Positions 1 to 7,082 of a stretch of 23,130 nucleotides of DNA are shown here, piece by piece. The stretch covers positions 1 through 23,130 of IMG/VR virus record IMGVR_UViG_3300018083_000554. One strand, given 5' to 3'. The notes beneath the pieces were generated by a model. It was not told where the DNA came from. It worked only from the letters and a program-made list of their open reading frames with translations, and searched no databases. The DNA comes from a virus. Both the position numbers and the translations under genes were made by a program. Numbering within the stretch: the stretch's first letter is position 1; each line of letters opens with the position of its first letter.

Positions 1-2
1 GC

Positions 3-458
3 AAGTTGCCCCGCCGCGTGCATAACGGCCTGACGGGTCCCGAGTACAGCCGGCCGGCGGAGATCGAAGTTGCCCGCTTCGCCCGTACCTGGGCCGTGGC
101 GTGCGACCCCATGATCGTCCTCGACGACCTGAACGAATACGCCATCTCAAGGGACCAGGTCACGGCGCTTTACGACCTGTTCCCCAAGATCGCCGGGACG
201 CTGGCCGACACCGTGAAGGCGCAGCTCGTGCGGGCCAAGACCGTCGAGCCCGGTTACACGCTGTACCGGCAGAAGGAGACGCTCCTGCGCGTCTTGATTC
301 GCGACGAGGCGCCCAACATCGCGCTCGGCAAGGCGATCCAGGCCGTGAGGGCCAAGGAAGCAGCCGACCGCAAGCCCGTGGCGCCGAGCGGGGCGAAGAA
401 GCGGGCCGACGAGATCGGGGCCGAGAGCACCGCCGGGCAGCGGAACATGGCCGGGTAG
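3..458 (+). CDS. C-terminal part of a phage protein, possibly a large internal virion/polyvalent protein (5' cut by window edge)
   Basis: The reading frame is open to the left edge, so the TTG at 6 need not be the start and the gene is probably partial. The visible part has a helical segment with DPMIVLDDLNEY near residues 35-46, a middle part rich in Leu, Ala and Lys, then RQKETLLRVL and a Lys/Ala-rich tail. From memory, this order (DP..VL.DL, a short helical stretch, then a 'QK..LL.VL' segment) resembles the C-terminal tails of very large phage internal or polyvalent virion proteins. That is inference, not a search result. It is one of only two plus-strand genes here. It converges on the minus-strand gene ending at 466, with a palindrome between the two stops. 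It could equally be an unrelated small phage protein. Confidence 0.55.
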   Translation, partial: KLPRRVHNGLTGPEYSRPAEIEVARFARTWAVACDPMIVLDDLNEYAISRDQVTALYDLFPKIAGTLADTVKAQLVRAKTVEPGYTLYRQKETLLRVLIRDEAPNIALGKAIQAVRAKEAADRKPVAPSGAKKRADEIGAESTAGQRNMAG

Positions 459-460
459 TT

Positions 461-478
461 AGCGGTCACTTGACCGCT
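461..478. repeat. GGTCA-NN-TGACC palindrome, copy 1, between convergent stops
   Basis: AGCGGTCACTTGACCGCT is a perfect inverted repeat with 8-base arms about a 2-base centre. It lies just after the plus-strand stop (456-458) and contains the minus-strand stop (466-468). As RNA it could fold with 7-bp stems and a 4-base loop, but no U-run follows on either strand. It may be a bidirectional terminator-like hairpin or a protein-binding operator. Related copies are at 7065-7082 and 15519-15536. Confidence 0.7.
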
Positions 479-687
479 ATTCGCCTGCGCAAACGTGCAG
501 GATTGCCCCGACTCGCTTCGATGGCGCCGGCGATCTTCTCGCGGGCGACCCGGCGCTGCTCTGCGTCGTCCGGGAGTCCCCGGTCTGCCAGTATCGTCAG
601 GCAGGCGTCAGCTATATCCACGTCGCCGGGCCCGGCGACTCGGCAGTCATCGTAAAGCGCGCGAATCTGGGATCGCGAAGTGTGCAT
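466..687 (-). CDS. Small phage protein of unknown function
   Basis: 73 residues if it starts at the ATG 685-687 (MHTSRSQIRALYDD...). The longer frame to 777 would run back across the 713-2497 stop with an Arg/Ser-rich, shadow-like sequence, so I reject that extension. The protein looks helical, with an acidic middle (DVDIADACLTILADRG) and a basic tail (RLRRRIAVK). I recognise no domain. It is the last gene of the minus-strand block, 25 bases past the stop of the ART-like gene. No good ribosome site precedes the ATG; instead TATAAT ends 6 bases before it, which would suit a leaderless transcript. Its stop lies inside palindrome copy 1. Confidence 0.6.
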   Translation of the reverse strand: MHTSRSQIRALYDDCRVAGPGDVDIADACLTILADRGLPDDAEQRRVAREKIAGAIEASRGNPARLRRRIAVK

Positions 688-699
688 GTCCGGATTATA
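688..699 (-). promoter_or_regulatory. TATAAT -10-like box directly upstream of a start codon (possible leaderless promoter)
   Basis: Minus-strand TATAAT occupies 694-699, followed by six bases and the ATG at 685-687, so transcription would begin at or next to the A of ATG. The box overlaps the octamer ACCGGTAT (minus strand, 697-704), which also occurs at the edge of palindrome copies 2 and 3. I see no convincing -35 hexamer at the usual distance. Confidence 0.3.
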
Positions 700-712
700 C
701 CGGTAGCCGCGC

Positions 713-2497
713 CTATGGGAAGACTTTCCCGCCCTTGACCTTGGCCGACGAAACGACACGAACCGCGGTGGAGTCAAGGACCCTGGTCGTGTCGTGCTGA
801 TACGCGTTGTCTGGCCCCATGTCCTCGTACCTCATTGCGGCAAAACCATCTTCTTCCAGTTTCGCCCGCACCTTTGGATCGTCCGCCATTTCAAACACGT
901 AACTGTCTTCGTTGCCGACCGACTTGGCGGCGCGCCTAATATGAGACTCTGTTGCTACCCTGACCCGAGGCTCCAGCTCGAGCCGATGGATATACCCCTC
1001 GTTGCCAGAAATGTAAGGCAGCGCTTCGTCGGCGGAATGCGCCATCGAGAAGCCGCGCTTGGTGTCCACCTTGTCGATCTTGTCTAGTGACGCATGAAAG
1101 AAACCGGGACCTTCGTCGAACATCTCCACGGGGGAAACCTTAGCAGCAGCCGAACGGGCGGCGCGAATATCCGCCGCCCGCTCACCGATCGATCCGGCGA
1201 CCGAGCCGGTGCCCATCCCCCTGACGCCACTTCGAACCGGCAGGCCACCGCCTCTGGCAGCCGGCTGGCTCGCGTTGTACTTCGCTTCGCCTGCGCGTGG
1301 GGCGAACGAGCCGGTTCGATTCGCCCGGGCCCGTTCCATCATGGCGCGATAGTCCTCGACGGACATGTTCAGTTGTTTCGCGAACTTCTCATCGAGCGAG
1401 CCGGGCTCCCACTTCGCGCCCACGACGGGGCCGACCCGCCTGGCCTTGATCTCGGCGGCGCGCTCGGTAAGGGACGTGACGGGCGCGGCCGGGCGGGCGG
1501 CGCGGCGCTCGAGGCCGGCGATCGACTGATTGATCGCGTCCATCTGCGCGGGCGTGATGTTCGGATCGGCCAGCGCCTCGCGCAACATCGCGATCTGAGG
1601 GTTTGCGGGCGGGGGCGGGGCGGCCGGTGCGGCATCGGGCGCGACCTCTGGCGGCGGGGCCGCCGGGGCCTCGGCCTCGAGGGCTGGCGCAACGGCGGCG
1701 GCCGGCGCGGGACGGCGCCTCCCGAGCAGCCGGCGCGCAACGGCGGCGGCGCCCTCGTCCGCGGCGACGGCGCCAGCTCGAGCGATGGGCGCGCCGATCT
1801 TGTAGGCGGCGCTGGCCGTTGCCAGGTGGCCGACGCGCCCGGGAAGGAACTGCCCGGCGATCGCGTGCTTCGCGGCCTCGACACCGTGCTCCTTGACCTC
1901 GCCCACGGCCTTCCCGGCGGCATCTCGCACGGGCGTCGCCGATTCCGCCAGGCGCGCCTCGCTCCTGGCGATCGCCCCCTCGCCCACCGCTCGCCCGGCG
2001 CGCATCGCAGGGTTGACCAGGAGGGGCGACAGCGAACCGAACGACGCCGCGCCGGGCGACCGTGCCGCATCCCCGGGCGACGCCTCGGGCGGCCCACCGG
2101 CACGGTCCACGGCCAGGTTCAGAAACGGGACGTTGCCGTAGAGGCCGCGCAGGCCCTCACGGCGCGTGGCGGCGCCGCCTTCGCCGGTGAACGTGTCGAC
2201 GGGGTGCACGGCGGCCCGGCTGAGAAAGCCACCCGCCTCGCCGACGCTGCGGCCGATGCCAGCGAATCCCTGGCCGACCTCACGCACGGCGGCGGGGAAG
2301 TTCTGCTTCACGCGCGCCAGCGCGTCCGAGGGCGAGTCCGGCAGGGACAGGCCGCGGAACGGTGCCGTGACGCGCTCCTTGACCTCACCCGGGAACGAGC
2401 GGCGCGGGGGCGCCTCGGGGGCGAGATACCGCGCGAACGGGTCATTGTCCTTCTCGGCCTCGGGCGCCAGGTATTGGGCGAACGGATCGCCCGCCAT
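713..2497 (-). CDS. Large virion-type protein with C-terminal ADP-ribosyltransferase-like domain
   Basis: 594 residues. The N-terminus repeats one motif twice: DPFAQYLAPEA, then DPFARYLAPEA (residues 4-29). A helical Ala/Gly/Arg-rich body follows, then a Pro/Ala linker near 275-305, another low-complexity stretch, and a compact domain from about 463 to the end. That domain has FFHAS (466-470), an FSMAHSADEALPYIS segment (483-497), a beta-type IHRLELEPRVRV segment, DGFAAMRYED (551-560) and TTRVLDSTAVRVVS near the end. This order resembles phage and polyvalent-protein ART folds: FxHxS/T near the NAD site, a Phe/Ser strand plus helix, a GyDGI-like strand and a final V-D-x-x-x-I/V strand. ATG 2495-2497 overlaps the upstream TGA by one base. 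The position in the tail block suggests a packaged or ejected protein; the enzymatic call is inference. Confidence 0.65.
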   Translation of the reverse strand: MAGDPFAQYLAPEAEKDNDPFARYLAPEAPPRRSFPGEVKERVTAPFRGLSLPDSPSDALARVKQNFPAAVREVGQGFAGIGRSVGEAGGFLSRAAVHPVDTFTGEGGAATRREGLRGLYGNVPFLNLAVDRAGGPPEASPGDAARSPGAASFGSLSPLLVNPAMRAGRAVGEGAIARSEARLAESATPVRDAAGKAVGEVKEHGVEAAKHAIAGQFLPGRVGHLATASAAYKIGAPIARAGAVAADEGAAAVARRLLGRRRPAPAAAVAPALEAEAPAAPPPEVAPDAAPAAPPPPANPQIAMLREALADPNITPAQMDAINQSIAGLERRAARPAAPVTSLTERAAEIKARRVGPVVGAKWEPGSLDEKFAKQLNMSVEDYRAMMERARANRTGSFAPRAGEAKYNASQPAARGGGLPVRSGVRGMGTGSVAGSIGERAADIRAARSAAAKVSPVEMFDEGPGFFHASLDKIDKVDTKRGFSMAHSADEALPYISGNEGYIHRLELEPRVRVATESHIRRAAKSVGNEDSYVFEMADDPKVRAKLEEDGFAAMRYEDMGPDNAYQHDTTRVLDSTAVRVVSSAKVKGGKVFP

Positions 2498-4260
2498 CAG
2501 AGCACCGTGATGCCCTGCTGGTCGAGCAGGCGCTTTGCGCTGGCGGCGTGCGGGCCGTTCTTCTTCACCTCGGCCTTGGCCTTCTCGATCACCTCGGGGG
2601 TCACCTCCGGCGCAGCGGCCGGCTGACGCGCGTCACGGATCGCACGCGCCTTGTCGACGATCGGGTCACCTCCGGCGCCGTCTCGCTTGGCCGCGCCACC
2701 CTCCTCGAAGAGCGGCCTTCCCTGCCACTTCGCTTGCCCGTACAGGCCGCGGTTGCGGTTCATGAATATCCGCTTGGCCTCCTCGGTCTTCGCGAGTCCA
2801 CCAGGCCCCAGGTTTTCGTCGATGCCGCGCTGCCTGATGTCGGCTACCTGCTTGGCCAGCTCATTGCCAGCGTCGTCGATCAGGTACGTGAGGCGCTTAA
2901 CGAGGCCCTTCCCCGTCGTCGGATCGCCCGTCCACTTCCCGATCGCGGCGTCCATGGCGTCCTGCTTAGATTCGAGTTCGTGCAGGATGGCGATCTGGGC
3001 GTTCGTGAGCTTGCCGCCCGACATCAGCGTACCGGCCTGCTCCATCGCCTTCACGGTGGCCGCCTTGAGCCGGGCCGGGTCGCCGCTCGCCACTGCTTCA
3101 TCAAGCCCCGTGCGCAGCGCCTCGACCTGCGACAGGACGCGCACGGGGCCGAGCGTGCGCGCCGTGCCCACGGCCTGCTTCGAATAGTCGTCCATGCGCT
3201 TGCCGACTTCTTTGTCTAGCTTCTCTTCGGCCTTACCGCCGGCGCCTGCCCCGCCACCGCCCTTCCTTGCGCGGGCGTGAGCAATCAGGTCCGCCTTGTC
3301 GCGGGCGGCGCCGTCCTGCGAGATCTGCCGGTTGATCGCCTCGCGCTTCTGCAGCACGTCCGCCTCGAGCGTCTGAACGTCCTTGTTCGTGTCGATCTGG
3401 GCCTGTGGCACGCCCAGCCGCGCCAGCTCCGTCTTGAGCTTCGCCGAAGCGCTCGCGGTCAGCGCCGAGTCTTTGAGGTTCAGGCTGCGCAGCTGCTCGT
3501 CACGGCTCGCCTTCGCCACCTCGACGTCCTTCCCGCTCTGGACGGCCTGCCGGTAGGCCTTGTCGATGTTGGCCTTCTGCAACGCGATGTTCTGATCGTT
3601 CGCCTGCTTGATGAGCATGGCCGCGCGGTTCGTGCCGCCGCCCTTGACCGACGCGTACTCCCCGAGGCCGATGGCGATGGCCGCTAATACGCGGTGCCCG
3701 AAAGACTGCTCGGCTTCGGGGTCCTTGAGTCCCATCTGCCGGTAGGCGTCCCAATCCTCCTGCGCCTTCGACTCGAGCGCCTGCGTTCGCTCGGCGCCGG
3801 CGTTGATAATGGCCTGCTGCTCCTTCTGATGCTTGAGCGCCTCGGCCTCGGCAGCAGCGGCGGCGGCAAGTTCCTTCTGCTTCTTCGCCGTGTCGAGCTG
3901 CCCCGCCTGCTGCTCGGTGGTCGCGCGCGCGGCGGTGTTCGTGTCCATCTGGCGCAGCGTCTCGGACTCGGACGGCGACACCACGCGGCTCGGCGGCACG
4001 ACTGGCATCGCCTGAGGCTGGTAGGGCGTCACGGGCGGGATGGCCGGCGGCGGTGCCGGTTGCGGCATCGGCGGGATGCTCGACTGCGCGTTGATGTTCG
4101 CAGGCGGCGCGGGCGGTCCCTGGATCGGGGCGATCCCCGCGGGCACGGGTGGCCCCTGCACTGGCGCGGCCTCCTGCTGCCCGAGCGCCCCGCCCTGCGG
4201 CGGCGCGGGGCCGTTCTCGTCGTCCTCCCAGAGGCCCGTAGCCGGGTTCAGCTTGGCCAC
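2497..4260 (-). CDS. Large coiled-coil internal virion / ejection-type protein
   Basis: 587 residues from GTG at 4258-4260, whose G is shared with the upstream TAG. Residues about 15-95 are Pro/Gln/Ala-rich and probably unstructured. Residues about 95-180 look like coiled coil (TTEQQAGQLDTAKKQKE...). A conserved-looking core follows near 185-245 with a glycine-rich hydrophobic stretch (HRVLAAIAIGLGEYASVKGG) and TNRAAMLIKQANDQNIALQ. From memory this Gly-rich hydrophobic helix followed by N..A...I..A...D...Q recurs in large internal proteins of tailed phages. A Gly-rich break (KGGGGAGAGGKAEEK) separates it from a helical C-terminal third. There is no signal peptide and no enzyme motif. It lies between the S74 and ART-like genes, which suits a tail or internal core part, possibly delivered at ejection. 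A scaffold for the other two is an alternative. Confidence 0.6.
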   Translation of the reverse strand: MAKLNPATGLWEDDENGPAPPQGGALGQQEAAPVQGPPVPAGIAPIQGPPAPPANINAQSSIPPMPQPAPPPAIPPVTPYQPQAMPVVPPSRVVSPSESETLRQMDTNTAARATTEQQAGQLDTAKKQKELAAAAAAEAEALKHQKEQQAIINAGAERTQALESKAQEDWDAYRQMGLKDPEAEQSFGHRVLAAIAIGLGEYASVKGGGTNRAAMLIKQANDQNIALQKANIDKAYRQAVQSGKDVEVAKASRDEQLRSLNLKDSALTASASAKLKTELARLGVPQAQIDTNKDVQTLEADVLQKREAINRQISQDGAARDKADLIAHARARKGGGGAGAGGKAEEKLDKEVGKRMDDYSKQAVGTARTLGPVRVLSQVEALRTGLDEAVASGDPARLKAATVKAMEQAGTLMSGGKLTNAQIAILHELESKQDAMDAAIGKWTGDPTTGKGLVKRLTYLIDDAGNELAKQVADIRQRGIDENLGPGGLAKTEEAKRIFMNRNRGLYGQAKWQGRPLFEEGGAAKRDGAGGDPIVDKARAIRDARQPAAAPEVTPEVIEKAKAEVKKNGPHAASAKRLLDQQGITVL

Positions 4261-6665
4261 TAGCGGGCCTCGACCTTCTCGACGCGTTTGTTGAGCTCGG
4301 CCAGGGCGGCCAGGGCCGCGCCGGTGGCCTGGTTCACGTCGATGGCCTTGCCCGCGGGCGTCTCGCGCACCAGCGACCGGCCCAGGCGGTTCCGCTCGAG
4401 GTTCTGCACCATGATGCCGGTCCGCTCACCAGCGGCCGCGCCCGGCGCGTCGGGGTCCTTGTAGCGGAAGTTGTAGGCCTTGAGATCCTTGAGGAACGCG
4501 GCGACGTCGAGCGTCCCGGGCGTGATGTCCGTCTTCGCCCGCCGGTCGGAGAGTAGCGCCGCGCCGATGGTCGACAGCGCGCCGAGCTTCGCCGCGTCCT
4601 GCTGGTTCGCAGCCTTCTGCGCCTCGGCCTGCGCGCTGGCGGCACCTACGGCGCCCTGGATGGCCTGCCCAGAGCCGGTGAGGGCGTTCTGGGCCAGGTT
4701 GTTCGTTGCCGTGAGGTTCTGAGCGTTCGTCTGGACCTCGTTGGTCGCGTTGGCGAGGTTGCTCTGCGTGCCGAGCGTCGCGTTGGTCTGGTTCGTCTGG
4801 TTCGTCGACGCCGCATTGGCCAGTGCGACCTGCTGGGCCAGCTGCGCGTTTTGCGTGTTGACGCCGGTCTGCGCGGCGGCGTTAGTCTGCGACACGCCCG
4901 TCTGTGCGGCGGCGTTGGCGAGGTTGACCTGTTGGCCAAGGGTCGCGTTCGTCGTTGCCGCCGTGAGCTGGTTCCCGGCGTTGAACTGCGCGCCCTGGTT
5001 CGCCTGCGCTGCGTTGGCAAGGTTGACCTGCGTCCCGAACTGGGCGTTCGACGTCGCGGCAGTGAGCGCGTTGTTGGCGTTCTGCACCTGGGCGTTCGTC
5101 TGCGACGCGGAGTTGGCCAGTGCTACCTGCTGCGCGAGCGTCGCGTTTTGCGTGCCCGCGGCGAGGCTCGTCTGTTGGTTCGCCTGGGCGATCTGGTTCA
5201 CCGCCTGCGTGTTCAGCTGCGCCTGCGCGGCGTCGAGCTGCGCCTGCGTCGTCATGGCCGTGTTCTTGAAACCGGCATTGGCGAGGGCGATCGCCTGGTT
5301 CAACTGCGCCTGGTTCATCGACGCCGTGTTGACGAACCCAGCGTTCGCGAGGCGCGTCTGCACGTCGGCGCCGAGTTGCGCCTGCGCGCCCGTGTTGAGC
5401 GCGGACTGATTCGCGAGGTTGACCTGTTGCGACAGGCCGGCCTGCTGCCCCGCGAGGCCGATGTCCTGGCCGCGGCCAGAGTCCAGCACGCCGCCGAGCT
5501 GCCCGCGGGCGGTGGCGATCTCCTGGGCGCGCAGCAATGCCTGCTGCCCGATCGACTGCTGGTTGATGCCCGCGGAGTTGATGGCCGCCTGGCGCGCCGC
5601 GAGCCCGGCGTTCTGTCCGGTCGCCGCCTGCGCCATCGCGTACTGGTTCGCGATGTTCCGCTCCGTCTCCTGGCGCAGCATGATGGCCGCGACGGACGGG
5701 TCCCTTCCCGCGATCGCCCCCTCGAGCCCCTGCGTAAGGCCCATCTGCGACGCGCGGAACTGCGCTTGCTGCGTCGGGTCGATGCTCGTATTGCCGGCCA
5801 TCGCCATCTGCGCCAGCTTCGCCTGTTCGGCGAGTGACACGGGGGCGGCCTGGGTGTTGCCGGCGAGCGCAGGCGCTCCCAGTACCGTGCGGCCCTGCTG
5901 CGCGGCCGTCACGCGGTCGTAGGCGACGGGCGCCTGCGTGCCGGTGTAAACGGGCTGGATGCCATGCGACGCGATGCGCTCGGGGGCGGCGGCCTGCGTG
6001 ACGCCTGCCGTGGGCGCCGCAATCGCCGCTTGTTGCTTGGCCAGCGCGGCCTGGGCCAGCGCCGCCTGTATGGCCGGCTGCGTGTCGGCCTGGGACGTGT
6101 CCTGAATCTGCTGGGCGTAGGACTGCGGCGCGGCGATCGGCTGGTAGGCGCGCCGCTCAGCCTCGTACTGGTCGGAGAGGCCGGCCGAGCGCGCGGTGGC
6201 GTCGGTGATGGCGCCGACGTTCAGGGGCGTGGGCGCGGAACCTCCGCCCAGGCCGAGGCTGCCCAGGATCGACTGCGCCGTCGCCGAGTCACCGACGGCC
6301 GTCGGGATGTCCTGGAACGCGCCGCCCGGGCCGCCAAGGGCACTCGAGATCGCGCTTTCTGGCTTGGGCGTGTAGGCGTCGATCGGGATCGGATTGCCGT
6401 TGACGTCGGTCCCGACAATGGGCCGCCAGCCATCGTTCTGAATCGGCGGCGCTGGCGCCGGCATGCCGTTGCCGTAGACCCAGCCGCCCTTCGCAGGGTC
6501 GTAAACGGGCGTTTCGGTGGGGGCAAATACGCTCAGGTCCTGCGGCGGGGCCCCGCCTGAGGCTTCGATCGCCGCGATCGCTCTCTGCTCGGCGAGCGAC
6601 GGGGGCGCCCCCATGGCCGGCGTCGCCGCCGCGAAGTCGTACTGAAAGTTCGCCAGGTCGGCCAT
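4260..6665 (-). CDS. Fibrous virion protein with hendecad stalk and C-terminal S74 intramolecular chaperone domain
   Basis: 801 residues. Residues 1-190 are Pro/Gly-rich and about 190-415 are Ala/Gln-rich helix. Residues 417-658 form 22 uninterrupted 11-residue repeats (separate entry). The end, about 706-801, carries SDRRAKTDI (706-714), the hallmark of the peptidase S74 / endosialidase chaperone family. It is followed by FLKDLKAYNFRYKD and GIMVQNLE, and ends in a helix (AALAALAELNKRVEKVEAR). In that family the C-terminal domain drives trimer assembly and usually cuts itself off just before the SDRR segment, so a fibre or needle-like trimer is expected. The start ATG (6663-6665) is preceded by the shared 18-nt leader. 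Upstream, on the opposite strand, is the lipoprotein gene, so it does not overlap the nozzle gene. A tail fibre or internal needle role are both possible. Confidence 0.75.
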   Translation of the reverse strand: MADLANFQYDFAAATPAMGAPPSLAEQRAIAAIEASGGAPPQDLSVFAPTETPVYDPAKGGWVYGNGMPAPAPPIQNDGWRPIVGTDVNGNPIPIDAYTPKPESAISSALGGPGGAFQDIPTAVGDSATAQSILGSLGLGGGSAPTPLNVGAITDATARSAGLSDQYEAERRAYQPIAAPQSYAQQIQDTSQADTQPAIQAALAQAALAKQQAAIAAPTAGVTQAAAPERIASHGIQPVYTGTQAPVAYDRVTAAQQGRTVLGAPALAGNTQAAPVSLAEQAKLAQMAMAGNTSIDPTQQAQFRASQMGLTQGLEGAIAGRDPSVAAIMLRQETERNIANQYAMAQAATGQNAGLAARQAAINSAGINQQSIGQQALLRAQEIATARGQLGGVLDSGRGQDIGLAGQQAGLSQQVNLANQSALNTGAQAQLGADVQTRLANAGFVNTASMNQAQLNQAIALANAGFKNTAMTTQAQLDAAQAQLNTQAVNQIAQANQQTSLAAGTQNATLAQQVALANSASQTNAQVQNANNALTAATSNAQFGTQVNLANAAQANQGAQFNAGNQLTAATTNATLGQQVNLANAAAQTGVSQTNAAAQTGVNTQNAQLAQQVALANAASTNQTNQTNATLGTQSNLANATNEVQTNAQNLTATNNLAQNALTGSGQAIQGAVGAASAQAEAQKAANQQDAAKLGALSTIGAALLSDRRAKTDITPGTLDVAAFLKDLKAYNFRYKDPDAPGAAAGERTGIMVQNLERNRLGRSLVRETPAGKAIDVNQATGAALAALAELNKRVEKVEAR
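4692..5417 (-). repeat. 22 tandem 33-bp coding repeats (11-residue hendecads)
   Basis: Codons 417-658 of the S74 protein split cleanly into 22 blocks of 11 residues with no insertion: for example LANAAAQTGVS, QTNAAAQTGVN, TQNAQLAQQVA, LANAASTNQTN. Asn is frequent at position 3 and Ala at position 4, and LAN opens many blocks. Three blocks often make a 33-residue (99-base) higher unit, seen as spacings of exactly 33 between LANSASQ, LANAAQA, LANAAAQ and LANAAST. Hendecads are typical of right-handed or straight helical bundles. Repeat units have diverged at the DNA level. Confidence 0.85.
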
Positions 6666-6683
6666 GCCTTGGTCACGGCGATC
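6666..6683 (-). promoter_or_regulatory. Shared 18-nt leader, copy before S74 gene
   Basis: Minus-strand GATCGCCGTGACCAAGGC abuts the ATG of the S74 gene. It aligns without gaps with the leaders at 10819-10836, 15452-15469 and 17651-17668; 11 of 18 columns are identical in all four. AAGG close to the ATG is a weak ribosome site at best, so the conserved GATCGCCGTGAC part is not explained by ribosome binding. Confidence 0.6.
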
Positions 6684-6742
6684 GGGGCCCTGTACGGATG
6701 GTCAGTCTTGCATCGGCGCCGACCCGCGCGCAGGCTTGACGC

Positions 6743-7063
6743 ATGAGGGCGTTAGCGGTCGTCGTGTTACTGGCGGGGTGCGGGCCGAGCATTGCGGAGC
6801 AGCAGTACGCGCTCGAGCAGCAGCGCTACTACGTCGCCATGTGCTCGCGCCCGCCGGATGCGACTTGGTCGACGTGGTGCGCGCAGCACGCGCGCGAGGC
6901 GGAGCGCCAGCAGCTCGAGGCCGCGGAACGGCAGCGGCGCGGTGACGCGATCCGCGCCGCGAATGCCGCCTATCAGGCGCCGTATCAGCAGCAGCCCGCG
7001 ACGGCGCCGCGCCAGTGCACGAGCATGGTCAACGGCAACCTGGTCACGACAAGCTGCTTCTAA
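6743..7063 (+). CDS. Small lipoprotein on the opposite strand (moron-like)
   Basis: 106 residues. A short signal peptide (MRALAVVVLLAGC) ends in a lipobox, LAGC, with the lipidated Cys at 13. After it come a Gln/Glu/Arg-rich helix containing Cys34 and Cys46, a Pro/Gln-rich spacer and a small tail with Cys92 and Cys105 (CTSMVNGNLVTTSC); two disulfides are possible. Small exported proteins ending in a similar 'C-x-x-x...G-N...T-x-C' pattern occur in bacterial genomes, as I recall. It is the only complete plus-strand gene, set between two minus-strand virion genes and followed at once by palindrome copy 2. That fits an autonomously transcribed moron altering the host envelope, for example in lysogeny or superinfection exclusion. 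I see no clear promoter or ribosome site before the ATG (TTGACG lies only one base upstream of it), so start and expression are uncertain. Confidence 0.65.
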   Translation: MRALAVVVLLAGCGPSIAEQQYALEQQRYYVAMCSRPPDATWSTWCAQHAREAERQQLEAAERQRRGDAIRAANAAYQAPYQQQPATAPRQCTSMVNGNLVTTSCF

Positions 7064-7064
7064 T

Positions 7065-7082
7065 ACCGGTCAGATGACCGCT
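7065..7082. repeat. GGTCA-NN-TGACC palindrome, copy 2, between convergent stops
   Basis: ACCGGTCAGATGACCGCT has perfect arms CGGTCA/TGACCG around GA. It starts one base after the lipoprotein TAA (7061-7063) and runs into the nozzle gene's TAG (7081-7083). On the minus strand it reads AGCGGTCATCTGACCGGT followed by ATTA, matching copy 1 in the left arm and copy 3 in the right arm. Confidence 0.7.

Noticed and set aside
461-478. Classical intrinsic terminator
   Set aside because: A stem-loop is possible but no U-run follows on either strand, so I report it as a palindromic element only.
1094-2626. Long plus-strand frame (510 codons)
   Set aside because: It mirrors the 713-2497 minus gene; its Arg/Gly-rich, low-information sequence is typical of a high-GC shadow. 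The same applies to plus frames at 4851-5837, 12318-13649, 16239-17450 and 18329-19771.
4692-5417. 33-bp repeats as a CRISPR-like array
   Set aside because: Repeats are contiguous, diverged, have no spacers and encode hendecads in frame in a real gene.
6736-6741. TTGACG as a -35 box for the plus-strand lipoprotein
   Set aside because: It ends one base before the ATG, too close to act as its promoter.
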